From: an uncultured Alphaproteobacteria bacterium
Lineage (GTDB): Bacteria; Pseudomonadota; Alphaproteobacteria; CAAHEQ01; UBA3637
Reading direction: 5' to 3'
DNA: 41,982 nt
NCBI GenBank assembly: GCA_905236245.1
Contig: CAJOPC010000002.1
Location: 1 to 41,982 of the forward strand
Shown: positions 20,053 to 28,646 of the stretch, piece by piece
Position numbering within the stretch: the first letter of the stretch is position 1
Layout of the letters: every line of letters begins with the position of its first letter
Notes under the pieces: generated by a model
The model's input: only the letters and a program-made list of their open reading frames with translations
Databases searched by the model: none
Told to the model about the DNA's origin: nothing
Translations under genes and position numbers: made by a program

Positions 20053-21972
20053 ATGAGTAAAATTTTAGGTATTGACTTGGGAACAACAAACTCCTGTATG
20101 TCAATTATGGATGGCAAAAATGCCAAAGTATTAGAGAACCGTGAAGGCGCCAGAACGACCCCTTCCATTGTCGCTTTTACCTCAAAGGGTGAGCGCTTGG
20201 TCGGGCAGCCCGCCAAACGTCAAGCGGTCACAAATCCGCAAGGAACACTTTATTCCATTAAACGTTTAATCGGTCGTCGTTATGATGACAAGATGGTGAC
20301 CAAAGATAAGGAAATGGTGCCATACAAGATTATTTCCGGTGAAAACGGAGATGCTTGGGTGGAAGTGGATGGCAAAAAATATGCCCCAAGCCAAGTTTCC
20401 GCTTTCGTATTGCAAAAATTAAAAGAAGATGCCGAAGCTTATTTGGGTGAAAAAATTACCGAAGCTATTATTACGGTACCGGCTTACTTTGATGACAGCC
20501 AACGTCAGGCCACAAAAGATGCTGGTAAAATTGCCGGCTTGGATGTGCTTCGTATTATCAACGAGCCAACGGCAGCCGCACTCGCCTATGGTATGGATCA
20601 GAAAAAATCTGGTACAATCGCTGTGTATGATTTGGGCGGTGGTACGTTTGATGTGTCTATTTTGGAAATCGGCGATGGCGTGTTTGAAGTGAAATCTACC
20701 AACGGTGATACATTCTTGGGCGGAGAAGACTTTGATGCTCGTATTATGGATTATTTGGCTGATGAGTTTAAGAAAGAAAACGGCATTGATTTACGTCAAG
20801 ATCGTATGGCCTTACAACGCTTAAAGGAAGCTGCCGAAAAAGCCAAGATTGAATTGTCCAGTGCTAACCAAACAGACATCAACTTGCCGTTTATTACGGC
20901 CGATGCCACAGGTCCGAAACACTTGAATGTGTCTATGACCCGTGCAAAATTGGAAAGCTTGGTGGAAGATTTGCTTGAACGCACAAAAGGCCCAATGGAA
21001 AAGGCTTTGAAGGACGCAGGACTTTCCAAAGATAAGATTGACGAAGTGATCTTGGTTGGCGGTATGACCCGTATGCCAGCCGTGCAAAAATTGGTCCAAG
21101 ACTTCTTTGGTAAAGAGCCACATAAGGGCGTGAACCCTGATGAAGTGGTGGCCATGGGTGCCGCTATTCAAGGTGGTGTGTTAAAAGGTGATGTGAAAGA
21201 CGTCTTGTTGCTTGATGTGACGCCATTGTCACTGGGTATTGAAACATTGGGTGGCGTGTTCACACGCTTGATTGATCGTAACACGACGATTCCAACAAAG
21301 AAATCGCAAGTGTTCTCTACCGCTGAAGATGGTCAAACAGCTGTGACAATTCGTGTGTTCCAAGGTGAACGTGAAATTGCCCGCGATAACAAATTGCTTG
21401 GTCAATTTGACTTGGTGGGAATTCCTCCTGCACCACGTGGTATGCCACAAATTGAGGTCAGCTTTGATATTGACGCCAATGGTATTGTGAACGTGTCGGC
21501 CAAAGATAAAGCAACCGGCAAAGAACAATCCATCCGTATTCAATCTTCTGGCGGATTGTCCGATGCTGATATTGAAAAGATGGTGAAAGATGCTGAGGCT
21601 CATGCCGAAGAGGACAAGAAGTTCAAAGAGGCGGCTGATGCTAAGAACCACGCAGATTCTTTGATTGCAAGCACGGAAAAAATGCTGAAAGAAAATGCAG
21701 ACAAGATTCAACCGGCTGATAAAGACGCTATTGAAGCTTGCGTGAAGGAATTGAAGGAAGCCTCTGAATCTAACGATACCGCGCGTATCAAAGAGAAAAC
21801 AGAAGCTCTTCAGAACGCCAGTATGAAGATGGGCGAAGCCATGTATAAGGCAGCTCAAGCGGCACAAGGAGGCGCTGAAGGGGCGGCCGGAGCAGGTGCT
21901 GATGCCGGTGCGGAACAACCAAAGGCCGATGAGGAAGTGGTTGATGCTGATTACGAAGAAGTGAAAAAATAA
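20053..21972 (+). CDS. dnaK: Hsp70 chaperone DnaK
   Basis: ATP-driven chaperone for unfolded proteins, working with DnaJ and GrpE. The nucleotide-binding domain shows [16 protein letters not shown] (6-21), [53 protein letters not shown] and [11 protein letters not shown]. The substrate-binding domain includes [16 protein letters not shown] and [17 protein letters not shown]. The C-terminus has the Ala/Gly-rich tail ending in a DADYEEVKK-type motif. Length of 639 is standard. It follows a heat-shock-like promoter and is separated from dnaJ by a hairpin. Confidence 0.98.
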   Translation: MSKILGIDLGTTNSCMSIMDGKNAKVLENREGARTTPSIVAFTSKGERLVGQPAKRQAVTNPQGTLYSIKRLIGRRYDDKMVTKDKEMVPYKIISGENGDAWVEVDGKKYAPSQVSAFVLQKLKEDAEAYLGEKITEAIITVPAYFDDSQRQATKDAGKIAGLDVLRIINEPTAAALAYGMDQKKSGTIAVYDLGGGTFDVSILEIGDGVFEVKSTNGDTFLGGEDFDARIMDYLADEFKKENGIDLRQDRMALQRLKEAAEKAKIELSSANQTDINLPFITADATGPKHLNVSMTRAKLESLVEDLLERTKGPMEKALKDAGLSKDKIDEVILVGGMTRMPAVQKLVQDFFGKEPHKGVNPDEVVAMGAAIQGGVLKGDVKDVLLLDVTPLSLGIETLGGVFTRLIDRNTTIPTKKSQVFSTAEDGQTAVTIRVFQGEREIARDNKLLGQFDLVGIPPAPRGMPQIEVSFDIDANGIVNVSAKDKATGKEQSIRIQSSGGLSDADIEKMVKDAEAHAEEDKKFKEAADAKNHADSLIASTEKMLKENADKIQPADKDAIEACVKELKEASESNDTARIKEKTEALQNASMKMGEAMYKAAQAAQGGAEGAAGAGADAGAEQPKADEEVVDADYEEVKK

Positions 21973-21977
21973 ATCAA

Positions 21978-22006
21978 TAGGGGTGGTTGAAAGCCACCCC
22001 TTTTTA
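21978..22006 (+). terminator. Hairpin terminator between dnaK and dnaJ
   Basis: GGGGTGG (21980-21986) pairs with CCACCCC (21994-22000), extended by one wobble and one T-A pair, with a short loop and a following T5. It is likely a terminator or attenuator that lowers dnaJ expression relative to dnaK. Confidence 0.85.
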
Positions 22007-22035
22007 TGCTTTAATACGCATAAGGAATTATGTAA

Positions 22036-23145
22036 ATGGCTGATTATTACGAAACATTAGGTGTTGAAAAAACAGCCTCGTTTGATGAAATCAAGCGGGC
22101 TTTTCGCGTTAAAGCAATGAGTTGTCACCCAGATCATCATGCGGGAGATCCCGAGGCAGAAAAAAAGTTTAAAGAATTGGCCGAAGCTTATGAAGTATTA
22201 AAGGATGACGAGAAGCGCGCGACCTATGATCGTGTTGGCCATGAAGCATTTAAAGCCGGCATGGGTGGCGCAGGCGGATTTCATGGTGGCTTTGGTGGAT
22301 TTGATTTTTCCGGTATGGGTTTTGAGGATTTGTTTGCCGAGATGTTTGGGATGAAGCGAGGACGTCCCCGTGGCGGCAAAGCTCAAGGGGCTGATGTGCG
22401 CTATGATTTGGATGTTTCGTTGGAAGAAGCTTATCACGGTCTTAAAAAGAAAGTTAGTGTCAACACATTTGTGGCTTGTGAAAGTTGTAAAGGTGTTGGC
22501 GGTGAAGGATTAGATACTTGTTCAACTTGCGGTGGGGTTGGTGTTGTGCGTCAACGCCAAGGATTCTTTGTTGTTGAAACGGCTTGCCCTGTGTGTCATG
22601 GAACTGGCAAAGTAATTAAAAAGCCGTGTAAAGAGTGCTCTGGGACGGGGCGTGTGCGCAAAAAACGCGATTTGGAAATTACTATTCCGGCTGGTGTGGA
22701 TACCGGTGTTCGGATGCGTTTAGCCGGCGAAGGCGATGTGGCCCCTAATGGCGGAATAGCCGGCGATATGTATGTGTTTATCAATGTGAAACCGCATAAA
22801 TTGTTTGAGCGCCAAGGAGATGATTTGTATGTAAATGTTCCTGTTCCTATGGTGACAGCGGCACTTGGTGGAGATGTTTTTGTGCCGACTTTGGATGGAA
22901 AGGGCGAAAATTACACTTTGAAACCAGGGTTGCAATCTGGAACACAGGTGAAAATAAAAGGCAAAGGAATGCCTGTTTTGAAATCCGACAGATTTGGTGA
23001 TTTGTATGTCACTTTCCGTGTTGAAACTCCAACAAATTTGACAAGCGAGCAAAAAGAATTATTAAAAAAATTCGATAGTATGGGCAAAAAGAATTCATCC
23101 TTGTGTGATGATTTTAAAAACCTGGTCAGCAAGATATTTGGATAA
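22036..23145 (+). CDS. dnaJ: Hsp40 co-chaperone DnaJ
   Basis: Stimulates DnaK ATPase and delivers substrates. The J domain starts [22 protein letters not shown] and has HPD at 31-33. A Gly/Phe-rich linker (about 74-105) follows. The zinc region has four CxxCxGxG-type repeats ([32 protein letters not shown]), so this is a type I DnaJ. The C-terminal domain includes [26 protein letters not shown]. Length of 369 is normal. AAGGAA lies eight bases before the ATG. It probably shares the dnaK transcript through partial readthrough. Confidence 0.97.
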   Translation: MADYYETLGVEKTASFDEIKRAFRVKAMSCHPDHHAGDPEAEKKFKELAEAYEVLKDDEKRATYDRVGHEAFKAGMGGAGGFHGGFGGFDFSGMGFEDLFAEMFGMKRGRPRGGKAQGADVRYDLDVSLEEAYHGLKKKVSVNTFVACESCKGVGGEGLDTCSTCGGVGVVRQRQGFFVVETACPVCHGTGKVIKKPCKECSGTGRVRKKRDLEITIPAGVDTGVRMRLAGEGDVAPNGGIAGDMYVFINVKPHKLFERQGDDLYVNVPVPMVTAALGGDVFVPTLDGKGENYTLKPGLQSGTQVKIKGKGMPVLKSDRFGDLYVTFRVETPTNLTSEQKELLKKFDSMGKKNSSLCDDFKNLVSKIFG

Positions 23146-23148
23146 AAC

Positions 23149-23176
23149 TTGACAAAATCATGTTTTGTGCTATAAT
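23149..23176 (+). promoter_or_regulatory. Sigma-70 promoter of the Fic-like gene
   Basis: Perfect TTGACA (23149-23154), a 16-base spacer and perfect TATAAT (23171-23176). The predicted RNA start near 23183 excludes the in-frame start codon at 23165 and supports GTG at 23204. Confidence 0.9.
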
Positions 23177-23203
23177 AATCCCTGCTATCAAAGGGGTTTT
23201 ACA

Positions 23204-23995
23204 GTGATAAAATTAGGCGCACGACTTGCTGGCATTGAACGGCAGAGAGAAAAATATAGAATTTTATTAAACAGAAGCAACTATCGTAAAGAGTTGGAAG
23301 ATTCTGTATGGGAAGGTTCTGCAGAGTTGGCTTCTCGTTTTGACTGGGTGCCGGACAGGGCTTTTTCGCGCACACAAGAAGAGAGTAGAAAAAGACTTTT
23401 TTCGGCCTTTCAAATGATACGTTTTGCACCCAAACAACAATTTGATCTTGAATTACTTAAAGATGCACATGCATGCGCTATGGGTTTTTCTGATACCATT
23501 CCAGGGGGCATATTTCGTCGGGCGCGCGCTCATTGGTTAAATTCTGTTTTAGTTTTGGCAAATTGGGAAAAAGTCCCTTATTTAATGTCAAATTTAGTGG
23601 TGGGTATCAATCAAAGACGGATTCCGGCATTTTATTGGGAAGAATCTCCTAATGCTCAATTTCAACGTTTTGCATATTATCCTGTAATGCAGGCGATTGA
23701 GGCTAATTATAACAGTGTTGCTATTCACCCGTTCCCGGATGGTAATAAAAGAGCTGCACGTTTGGTATCTTCGTGGATTTTAGATAAATACGGCCATATT
23801 CCATTGTCTATTTATGATAGAGAAGCATATATCGATGGTATTGAAAATTATTATACAACACGTCACCCGGCGGCATTGTATGATGTGATGTTGGATCAAA
23901 TGAGCAAAAGTTATGACAATGCCATTAATGAAGCAAAAAGTATGGAAATTTGCCGGGTGCAAATGGCGTCAAGAATACAACAAAAAAGTGCTTAA
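23204..23995 (+). CDS. Fic/Doc-family protein with GNKR active site
   Basis: A 263-residue Fic-fold protein. The core motif HPFPDGNKRAAR (175-186) matches HxFx(D/E)GNxR, but the residue after Asn is Lys, as in Doc-type kinases, instead of the Gly of AMP-transferring Fic proteins. A candidate beta-flap (PGGIFRRARAHW, 100-111) is present. Residues 33-39 (DSVWEGS) resemble the class II inhibitory helix (S/T)xxxE(G/N), with Asp in place of Ser/Thr and Glu37 kept. It could modify proteins by AMPylation, phosphorylation or another transfer; I cannot tell which. GTG start: AAGGGG seven bases upstream and the mapped promoter both support it. No antitoxin gene is adjacent. The last four bases overlap the end of rnd. 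Confidence 0.85.
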   Translation: MIKLGARLAGIERQREKYRILLNRSNYRKELEDSVWEGSAELASRFDWVPDRAFSRTQEESRKRLFSAFQMIRFAPKQQFDLELLKDAHACAMGFSDTIPGGIFRRARAHWLNSVLVLANWEKVPYLMSNLVVGINQRRIPAFYWEESPNAQFQRFAYYPVMQAIEANYNSVAIHPFPDGNKRAARLVSSWILDKYGHIPLSIYDREAYIDGIENYYTTRHPAALYDVMLDQMSKSYDNAINEAKSMEICRVQMASRIQQKSA

Positions 23996-25131
23996 CGTAA
24001 AACAATTTTTCCCAGCGCAGGATCAAAAGAAATAGATAGTTTGCCGGCTTGCATTGCTAAAGCGGCATCGCCAAATACTTTTTGTCGCCAACCATTTAGA
24101 AAAGGTGCTTCTCCCGTTTGAATAAAGGTTCGAATATCATCTTGTGTGGCAACAAGTTTTGGGGCAACTTCATAATTTTCAGCACATATTTTCAAGACAA
24201 GTTGCAAAATGTCGGCCAAATTGTGTTGTTTGGTTGACAGAGGTTTTGTTTGGACCGGTTGTTCAAAGCTCGCAGGATCATCTTTTGTAGCGGCTACAAC
24301 AACCGAAACAATTTCCTTGGCGTAATCGCTTTTGCTAAAACCGGCAGGGATAGAGCGTAAAGAATCAAGCTGTTCAGGTTTTGTTGGCAAAGCAATCGCC
24401 AATTCAATGAGCGCTTCGTCCTTCATGAAGTGTTTTTTAGGGCGATCTATTTTTTGAGCCACTTTTTCACGCCATGCGTACAACTTGGAAAATACATGTG
24501 TTTGTAATGGTTTTTTGAATGGCGTTTTTACCTTTTTCAGCATTAAATCAACATTATACTCGTATGATGAGGGGTTGATTAGGTCGGCCATTTCTTCACT
24601 CAACCAATCCAAACGATTTTGCGCACAAATTTTTTCCATCATTTTAGTGTAGACGGTTTTCAATTCTATCACATCATGTAGGGCGTATTCTATTTGTTCC
24701 GGTGACAAAGGACGTTTTGACCAATCTGTGATACGCATTGTTTTATCCAAAGATATCCCCACAAAGTCGTTGACCAATTGTTGATAGCTGACATTGTCCC
24801 CATAGCCGCATACCATGGCGCCGACCTGTGTATCAAAAATGGGCACAGGGATTTGATGAGAAAGGTGATAGAAAATTTCAATATCTTGCCGGCAAGCATG
24901 AAAGACTTTAATTACTTTTTTGTTTTGAAATAATTCAAATAAGGGGGATAGATCCAGTTCCGCGGACAGTGGATCAACACATACGGCTTCATCCGGGCTG
25001 GCCAGTTGAATTAAACAAACTTGTGGGTAATAAGTTTTTTCACGAATAAACTCTGTGTCTACGGTAATAAAAGAATGTTTTTTAAAACGTGCACAAAGTG
25101 CTTTTAAGTCTTTTGTTGTAGTAATTATCAT
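23992..25131 (-). CDS. rnd: Ribonuclease D
   Basis: 3'-5' exonuclease of the DEDDy family that trims tRNA precursors. Exo I is FITVDTEFIREKTYYPQ (Asp25, Glu27), Exo II is KVFHACRQDIEIF (Asp83) and Exo III is QIEYALHDVIELKTVY (Tyr and Asp). The C-terminal half contains an HRDC domain (around 205-285, LYAWREKVAQKIDRPKKHFMKDEALIELA) and a further helical part. Length of 379 matches alphaproteobacterial RNase D. There is no Shine-Dalgarno, and the -10 box ends only six bases before the ATG, so the message is predicted to be leaderless. It is divergent from the CCA-type enzyme. Confidence 0.95.
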   Translation of the reverse strand: MIITTTKDLKALCARFKKHSFITVDTEFIREKTYYPQVCLIQLASPDEAVCVDPLSAELDLSPLFELFQNKKVIKVFHACRQDIEIFYHLSHQIPVPIFDTQVGAMVCGYGDNVSYQQLVNDFVGISLDKTMRITDWSKRPLSPEQIEYALHDVIELKTVYTKMMEKICAQNRLDWLSEEMADLINPSSYEYNVDLMLKKVKTPFKKPLQTHVFSKLYAWREKVAQKIDRPKKHFMKDEALIELAIALPTKPEQLDSLRSIPAGFSKSDYAKEIVSVVVAATKDDPASFEQPVQTKPLSTKQHNLADILQLVLKICAENYEVAPKLVATQDDIRTFIQTGEAPFLNGWRQKVFGDAALAMQAGKLSISFDPALGKIVLR

Positions 25132-25137
25132 GCGCTT

Positions 25138-25166
25138 ATTATACTGTTTTTATTCTTGATTTGCAA
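25138..25166 (-). promoter_or_regulatory. Promoter of rnd, predicted leaderless
   Basis: Read on the minus strand: TTGCAA (25166-25161), a 17-base spacer and perfect TATAAT (25143-25138). The standard +1 falls at 25131, the A of the rnd ATG. Its -35 overlaps the -35 of the divergent promoter. Confidence 0.75.
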
Positions 25167-25184
25167 GGAAACTTTTGTTATCAT
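25156..25184 (+). promoter_or_regulatory. Promoter of the CCA-type gene, predicted leaderless
   Basis: TTGATT (25156-25161), a 17-base spacer and TATCAT (25179-25184). The standard +1 falls at 25191, the A of the ATG. A GAGG at 25185-25188 is too close to the ATG to act as a normal ribosome site. Confidence 0.6.
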
Positions 25185-25190
25185 GAGGTT

Positions 25191-25985
25191 ATGCAAAAAC
25201 TATGGGATCAAAAAGCGTTATTTTTACATCGGATTCTAGATGGTAAAGTTCGACTTGTCGGCGGATGCGTGCGAGATTTTCTTTTGCATAAAAAATTCAC
25301 AGACAGAGATATGGCAACAACTTTAACCCCAGACGAAGTTGTCTCTCGGTTAAAGAAAAACGACATCCCTTATTTAGAAATCGGACGTGCTTTCGGGACA
25401 ATTGTGGCCAAAGTGGCTGGAACGCCTTTTGAAATCACAACATTGCGAAAGGACATTGAAACAGACGGTCGCCATGCGGTAGTTGGATTTACAAAATCTT
25501 GGGCCGTTGATGCAAAAAGACGGGATTTTACTATCAATGCGCTATACGCAGACGTTCGTGGTAAAATTTATGATTATGTTGGGGGTCTTGAAGATTTAAA
25601 AAAGCGACATGTGCGCTTTGTTGGAAAAGCCGAAAAAAGAATGCATGAAGATTATTTGAGATTGCTGCGCTATTTTCGTTTTTGGGCAAAAACAGGCGAG
25701 AAAGAAATTGATAGGGATGTTGCAGACGCTATTCCCAAAATATTGCCATTTTTAAAAACACTTTCGATAGATCGTCGTCGAGATGAAATGTTTAAAATTA
25801 TTTCTGGACCTCGTGCGAAAACGGTCTTAGATAAGATGCAAAAATTAAAAGTTTTAAATGAGAGTTTATTGACTCTTTCTTTTTCAAAAAGACAACGCCA
25901 GATGTTTGTTCAGAAGGATTTAGAAAAAATGCTTGCAACTTTTGGTTTTTCGGGGTATAAAAAAGAAAAAGGAGATATCCAATGA
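25191..25985 (+). CDS. Short CCA-adding/poly(A) polymerase-type nucleotidyltransferase
   Basis: A class II tRNA nucleotidyltransferase family member, which adds or repairs CCA ends or adds poly(A). The catalytic head is intact: LVGGCVRDFLL (22-32), TDRDMAT with metal ligands Asp38 and Asp40, RRDFTINALYAD (110-121) and EDYLRLLRYFRF (153-164). The protein is only 264 residues, against roughly 380-420 for most alphaproteobacterial homologues, so most of the C-terminal body and tail is missing. No frameshift is evident; the stop lies inside the start of the next gene. An upstream TTG (25161) is in frame, but it falls before the predicted RNA start. It may be a minimal CCA enzyme or a specialised relative. 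Confidence 0.88.
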   Translation: MQKLWDQKALFLHRILDGKVRLVGGCVRDFLLHKKFTDRDMATTLTPDEVVSRLKKNDIPYLEIGRAFGTIVAKVAGTPFEITTLRKDIETDGRHAVVGFTKSWAVDAKRRDFTINALYADVRGKIYDYVGGLEDLKKRHVRFVGKAEKRMHEDYLRLLRYFRFWAKTGEKEIDRDVADAIPKILPFLKTLSIDRRRDEMFKIISGPRAKTVLDKMQKLKVLNESLLTLSFSKRQRQMFVQKDLEKMLATFGFSGYKKEKGDIQ

Positions 25986-26524
25986 AAAAATTAAAAAATG
26001 AACTCGGTCGAACTATGGTGGAAATGTTGGGCGTGATCGCCATTATGGGCTTGATCATGTATGGAGCCGTCGCCGGTATTGGTTTCGGCTTGGATATGTA
26101 TAAGATCAGTGCGACACATACAGAAGTAGAGGAATTAGCTCGAGGCATTATAGAGTTATATTCATGGAGTAGATCCTATGACAATTTAAGCAACACGGTT
26201 GTGTGTGAAAATGACTTGATTGATTGTGTGCAGTCTGGGGGTGTAAAGCAGCCCAGATCTAGATTTAACGGAGTAGTTGATGTTACGCCCACAAATGATG
26301 GTCAGGGATTTGTGATCCACTATGGTAGTATTCCTAATCTAGCTTGTAACCGTTTGAAAGTTATGTCATATACTTATTTTTCTCAAGTTAGCGGCACAGA
26401 TACAGTTGAGAAAATGGACGAAGGCGGTAATGGAACGGGAGAATATGAAAATGTTATGAATCTTGGTACTACAGTCAGATGCGATTCTGACAGCAACGAT
26501 TTGTACTTTGCTTATCATAACTAA
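25982..26524 (+). CDS. Type IV pilin-like (prepilin-type) protein
   Basis: A 180-residue protein with a class III prepilin signal. After a short charged leader, G9 precedes RTMVEMLGVIAIMGLIMYGAVA, with Glu at position +5 after the Gly (E14) and a hydrophobic helix up to about residue 33. The +1 residue is Arg instead of the usual Phe or Met. The rest is a soluble domain with four Cys (VCENDLIDC, ACNRL and VRCDSD). It is probably a minor pilin or pseudopilin. No prepilin peptidase, ATPase or other pilus gene is in this window. GGAGA precedes the ATG, which overlaps the stop of the CCA-type gene. Confidence 0.78.
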   Translation: MKKLKNELGRTMVEMLGVIAIMGLIMYGAVAGIGFGLDMYKISATHTEVEELARGIIELYSWSRSYDNLSNTVVCENDLIDCVQSGGVKQPRSRFNGVVDVTPTNDGQGFVIHYGSIPNLACNRLKVMSYTYFSQVSGTDTVEKMDEGGNGTGEYENVMNLGTTVRCDSDSNDLYFAYHN

Positions 26525-26527
26525 AAT

Positions 26528-27424
26528 TTAACGCAACAATTTTTGAACCAACTTTTGATGGTCTTTTTTGAAGTGGGAATGTGTTAGCAACATTCTCAAA
26601 AAGGCCTGCTCATATAGGAAAAGAGATCCCGTATCAATAAGCTCATCTTGCGGATCTTTTTCAAAAATTTTAACGCTAAAACCTTGTTGCTCGCCACCCT
26701 TGTCCAAAAATTCATTAAGGGCATCGATATAGATCCATTCTTTGCCTGTTTCCCTTGCCTGTTTCAACCGTTTGGGTGCTTGTTTGATTAAAAAAGCAAT
26801 CATTTCGCGGGGCAAGATATTAGGATCCAGACCGGCCAGATGGTTCGTTGGATGCGTTGGTTTTTCAACAACGCGATTATTTTCAATGATGGCATAAGAG
26901 CTGACATCGTCACAATACATGCCTGTTAGCATAGCAATTTTAGGATTTTTTAAAAAAGTATCCACTAATCGTCCCATTAAAGGTTTCTCCGGATCCTTAG
27001 AAAGCAAGATGTCATCCGGGAAAATTAAAACAACGTGACGATTTTGGATCCCTTTGCGGGCAACATAGATGACGTGTGCCGTCCCCAAAGCTTCTTTTTG
27101 AATAAAGAATTTTAAATCTAAATCTTTGGGCAAAAAAGTTTTTTCTGTGATATCGGCAATATCTGTTTTTCCTTTTGCACGAAGTTTTTTAACAACATTT
27201 GGATCGGGGAAAAGAGCATGTTTAAAATCATCGATAACTTTTTGGTTTGAGCAGACGATAGAAATGTGACGTCCCCCGGCTTTGACAATATCTTGAAGGA
27301 CATAGTCGATCAATCGCATGTCACCCATAGGTAACAAAGCTTTATGCGCTATAGCTGCGGCATGTGGATAGCTGCGTGTGCAGATGCCCGCACAACAAAT
27401 GACAAATTCAACATTATCGTACAT
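26528..27424 (-). CDS. GalU-like nucleotidyltransferase with altered GxGTR loop
   Basis: A 298-residue sugar-nucleotide pyrophosphorylase, closest in plan to UTP-glucose-1-phosphate uridylyltransferase. It has the nucleotide loop near the N-terminus (CAGICTRSYPHAAAIAHKALLPMGD, about 11-35), then LIDYVLQDIVKAGG, IQKEALGTAHVI, LIFPDDILL and VVEKPTHPTNHLAG. In GalU the loop reads [21 protein letters not shown]. Here Gly of GTR is Cys (AGICTR) and PKE is AHK, with the Lys kept. It may use another sugar or nucleotide, or be impaired. It is the last gene of the lgt operon, starting two bases after pgeF, with GAGGG in the end of pgeF. Confidence 0.75.
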   Translation of the reverse strand: MYDNVEFVICCAGICTRSYPHAAAIAHKALLPMGDMRLIDYVLQDIVKAGGRHISIVCSNQKVIDDFKHALFPDPNVVKKLRAKGKTDIADITEKTFLPKDLDLKFFIQKEALGTAHVIYVARKGIQNRHVVLIFPDDILLSKDPEKPLMGRLVDTFLKNPKIAMLTGMYCDDVSSYAIIENNRVVEKPTHPTNHLAGLDPNILPREMIAFLIKQAPKRLKQARETGKEWIYIDALNEFLDKGGEQQGFSVKIFEKDPQDELIDTGSLFLYEQAFLRMLLTHSHFKKDHQKLVQKLLR

Positions 27425-27426
27425 GG

Positions 27427-28062
27427 TTAGCCCTCCCCGTTGATTTGAATAAAACTGTATTGGCGTGCCGGATTAGATGGATCTCGACGATAGCTATTAT
27501 AGGCTGGATCTTGTAATGTATCAATAGAGGATATTTCTATTTTATGAATTCCAGCGCGTTGAAGCCGATGTGCCAAATAAGCGGAAAAATCAAAATAAAT
27601 TCCCGAGGATGTTTTTTCAAAAAAACAAAATTCTGTTTGCGGAAACAAAGATTGCATTTGGGGTGATACTTGAAAACTATTTTTTGTAAGGTGTGGACCA
27701 ATTGCCACGCGAATTGTATCAAGCGATGCCCCTAACTTTATCATTGTCAAAATAGTGTTTTCTAAAATGCCTTGAAAGGCGCCTTTCCATCCGGCATGGG
27801 TAGCGGCAATAATGTGATTTTGCGGATCAACAAATAATGCCGGAGCACAGTCTGCGGTTTTAACGGTTAGTTTTAGATTTGGTGTAGTTGTCACCAGTGC
27901 ATCACAGTCTGGAGGGTCCTGAGGTGCCGCGCTAATGACAAAAGCATTTGCCCCATGAACTTGATTCATTAAAATGGGTTGTTCCAAATCTAAACTTTCC
28001 TCGGCATCACAAAATCCGGCAGAAATAAAAGAGCAATCTTCAAATAGTTTTGGGACAATCAT
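27427..28062 (-). CDS. pgeF: Laccase-domain purine nucleoside phosphorylase (YfiH family)
   Basis: A 211-residue multicopper-oxidase-fold protein of the YfiH/PgeF family. Homologues act on purine nucleosides and edit peptidoglycan precursors. The metal/active-site residues are present: His36 in MNQVHGANAF, Cys72 in TADCAPALF and His89 in ATHAGWKGAFQGIL. The DCDALVT segment is also typical. Length is a little short (usual 230-260), mainly at the N-terminus. The start overlaps the DUF2062 stop in an ATGA. Confidence 0.93.
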   Translation of the reverse strand: MIVPKLFEDCSFISAGFCDAEESLDLEQPILMNQVHGANAFVISAAPQDPPDCDALVTTTPNLKLTVKTADCAPALFVDPQNHIIAATHAGWKGAFQGILENTILTMIKLGASLDTIRVAIGPHLTKNSFQVSPQMQSLFPQTEFCFFEKTSSGIYFDFSAYLAHRLQRAGIHKIEISSIDTLQDPAYNSYRRDPSNPARQYSFIQINGEG

Positions 28063-28646
28063 TCATGAAGCTCCTGTAAATGTTTTTGAAGTTTTGCCAG
28101 ACGTCTTTTTTCTTTTAATGCTTGATAATCTTTAATAATATGCAAGGTAAGGGAATTACCAATCCAATAACCTAATATCATCCACGGCAAACAACCGACA
28201 ATCATAGCAAGACCCCAATCTTTGAGTAAAAGTTCAAAAAATAAAAGACACTCTTGCAAAAAAGATAAATCGGATAAAAATGTTTTTTCCAAAATTTCTT
28301 TCAAGTGACCATAGCCAGAAATGGAATCCCAGTTGCCCATCATCATTTGTCCGGTAACATAAAACACATAATAAATGGGAATCATGGTAAACACATTAGA
28401 AATCCATGTGAAAGCGAGTCCTAAAGGCAAAGAAAAGGATCTGTGTAAACACCGTTTATAAAATAGCCATGTTATAGAAACTAACCACATTTGAATACCA
28501 ACCAATGGGGTCATGGCCCACATCGTTCCAATTGCGACACCTCGGGCAGTGTGTTCCGGCGGATGCGGCGACCTTAAAATTGGAATAATCAAGCGTTTTT
28601 TAAGGCCTCGATTGATATTTTGTAACCAAGTATGTCGTTTCGCCAC
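28059..28646 (-). CDS. DUF2062 membrane protein
   Basis: A 195-residue membrane protein matching DUF2062. The start is basic, then comes SPHPPEHTARGVAIGTMWAMTPLVGIQMWL, a second hydrophobic block with FTWISNVFTMIPIYYVFYVTG, and a later pair of helices around ILGYWIGNSL. The C-terminal 30 residues are a charged helix. Function is unknown. Translation starts at GTG, which overlaps the last base of the lgt stop (TAGTG) after a GAGGAA. It is cotranscribed with lgt, pgeF and the GalU-like gene. Confidence 0.87.
   Translation of the reverse strand: MAKRHTWLQNINRGLKKRLIIPILRSPHPPEHTARGVAIGTMWAMTPLVGIQMWLVSITWLFYKRCLHRSFSLPLGLAFTWISNVFTMIPIYYVFYVTGQMMMGNWDSISGYGHLKEILEKTFLSDLSFLQECLLFFELLLKDWGLAMIVGCLPWMILGYWIGNSLTLHIIKDYQALKEKRRLAKLQKHLQELHE

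Noticed and set aside
20041-20104. Upstream start of the GGDEF gene, extending it into dnaK
   Set aside because: It would overlap the dnaK start; the ATG at 19924 has a good ribosome site and gives a normal membrane N-terminus.
21229-21918. A 229-codon open frame antisense to dnaK
   Set aside because: It lies entirely within dnaK, has no ribosome site or family features, and reflects the codon bias of the sense strand.
25921-26010. Frameshift as the cause of the short CCA-type gene
   Set aside because: The sequence after its stop is the start of a well-formed pilin-like gene with its own ribosome site, so no lost C-terminal part is visible in another frame.
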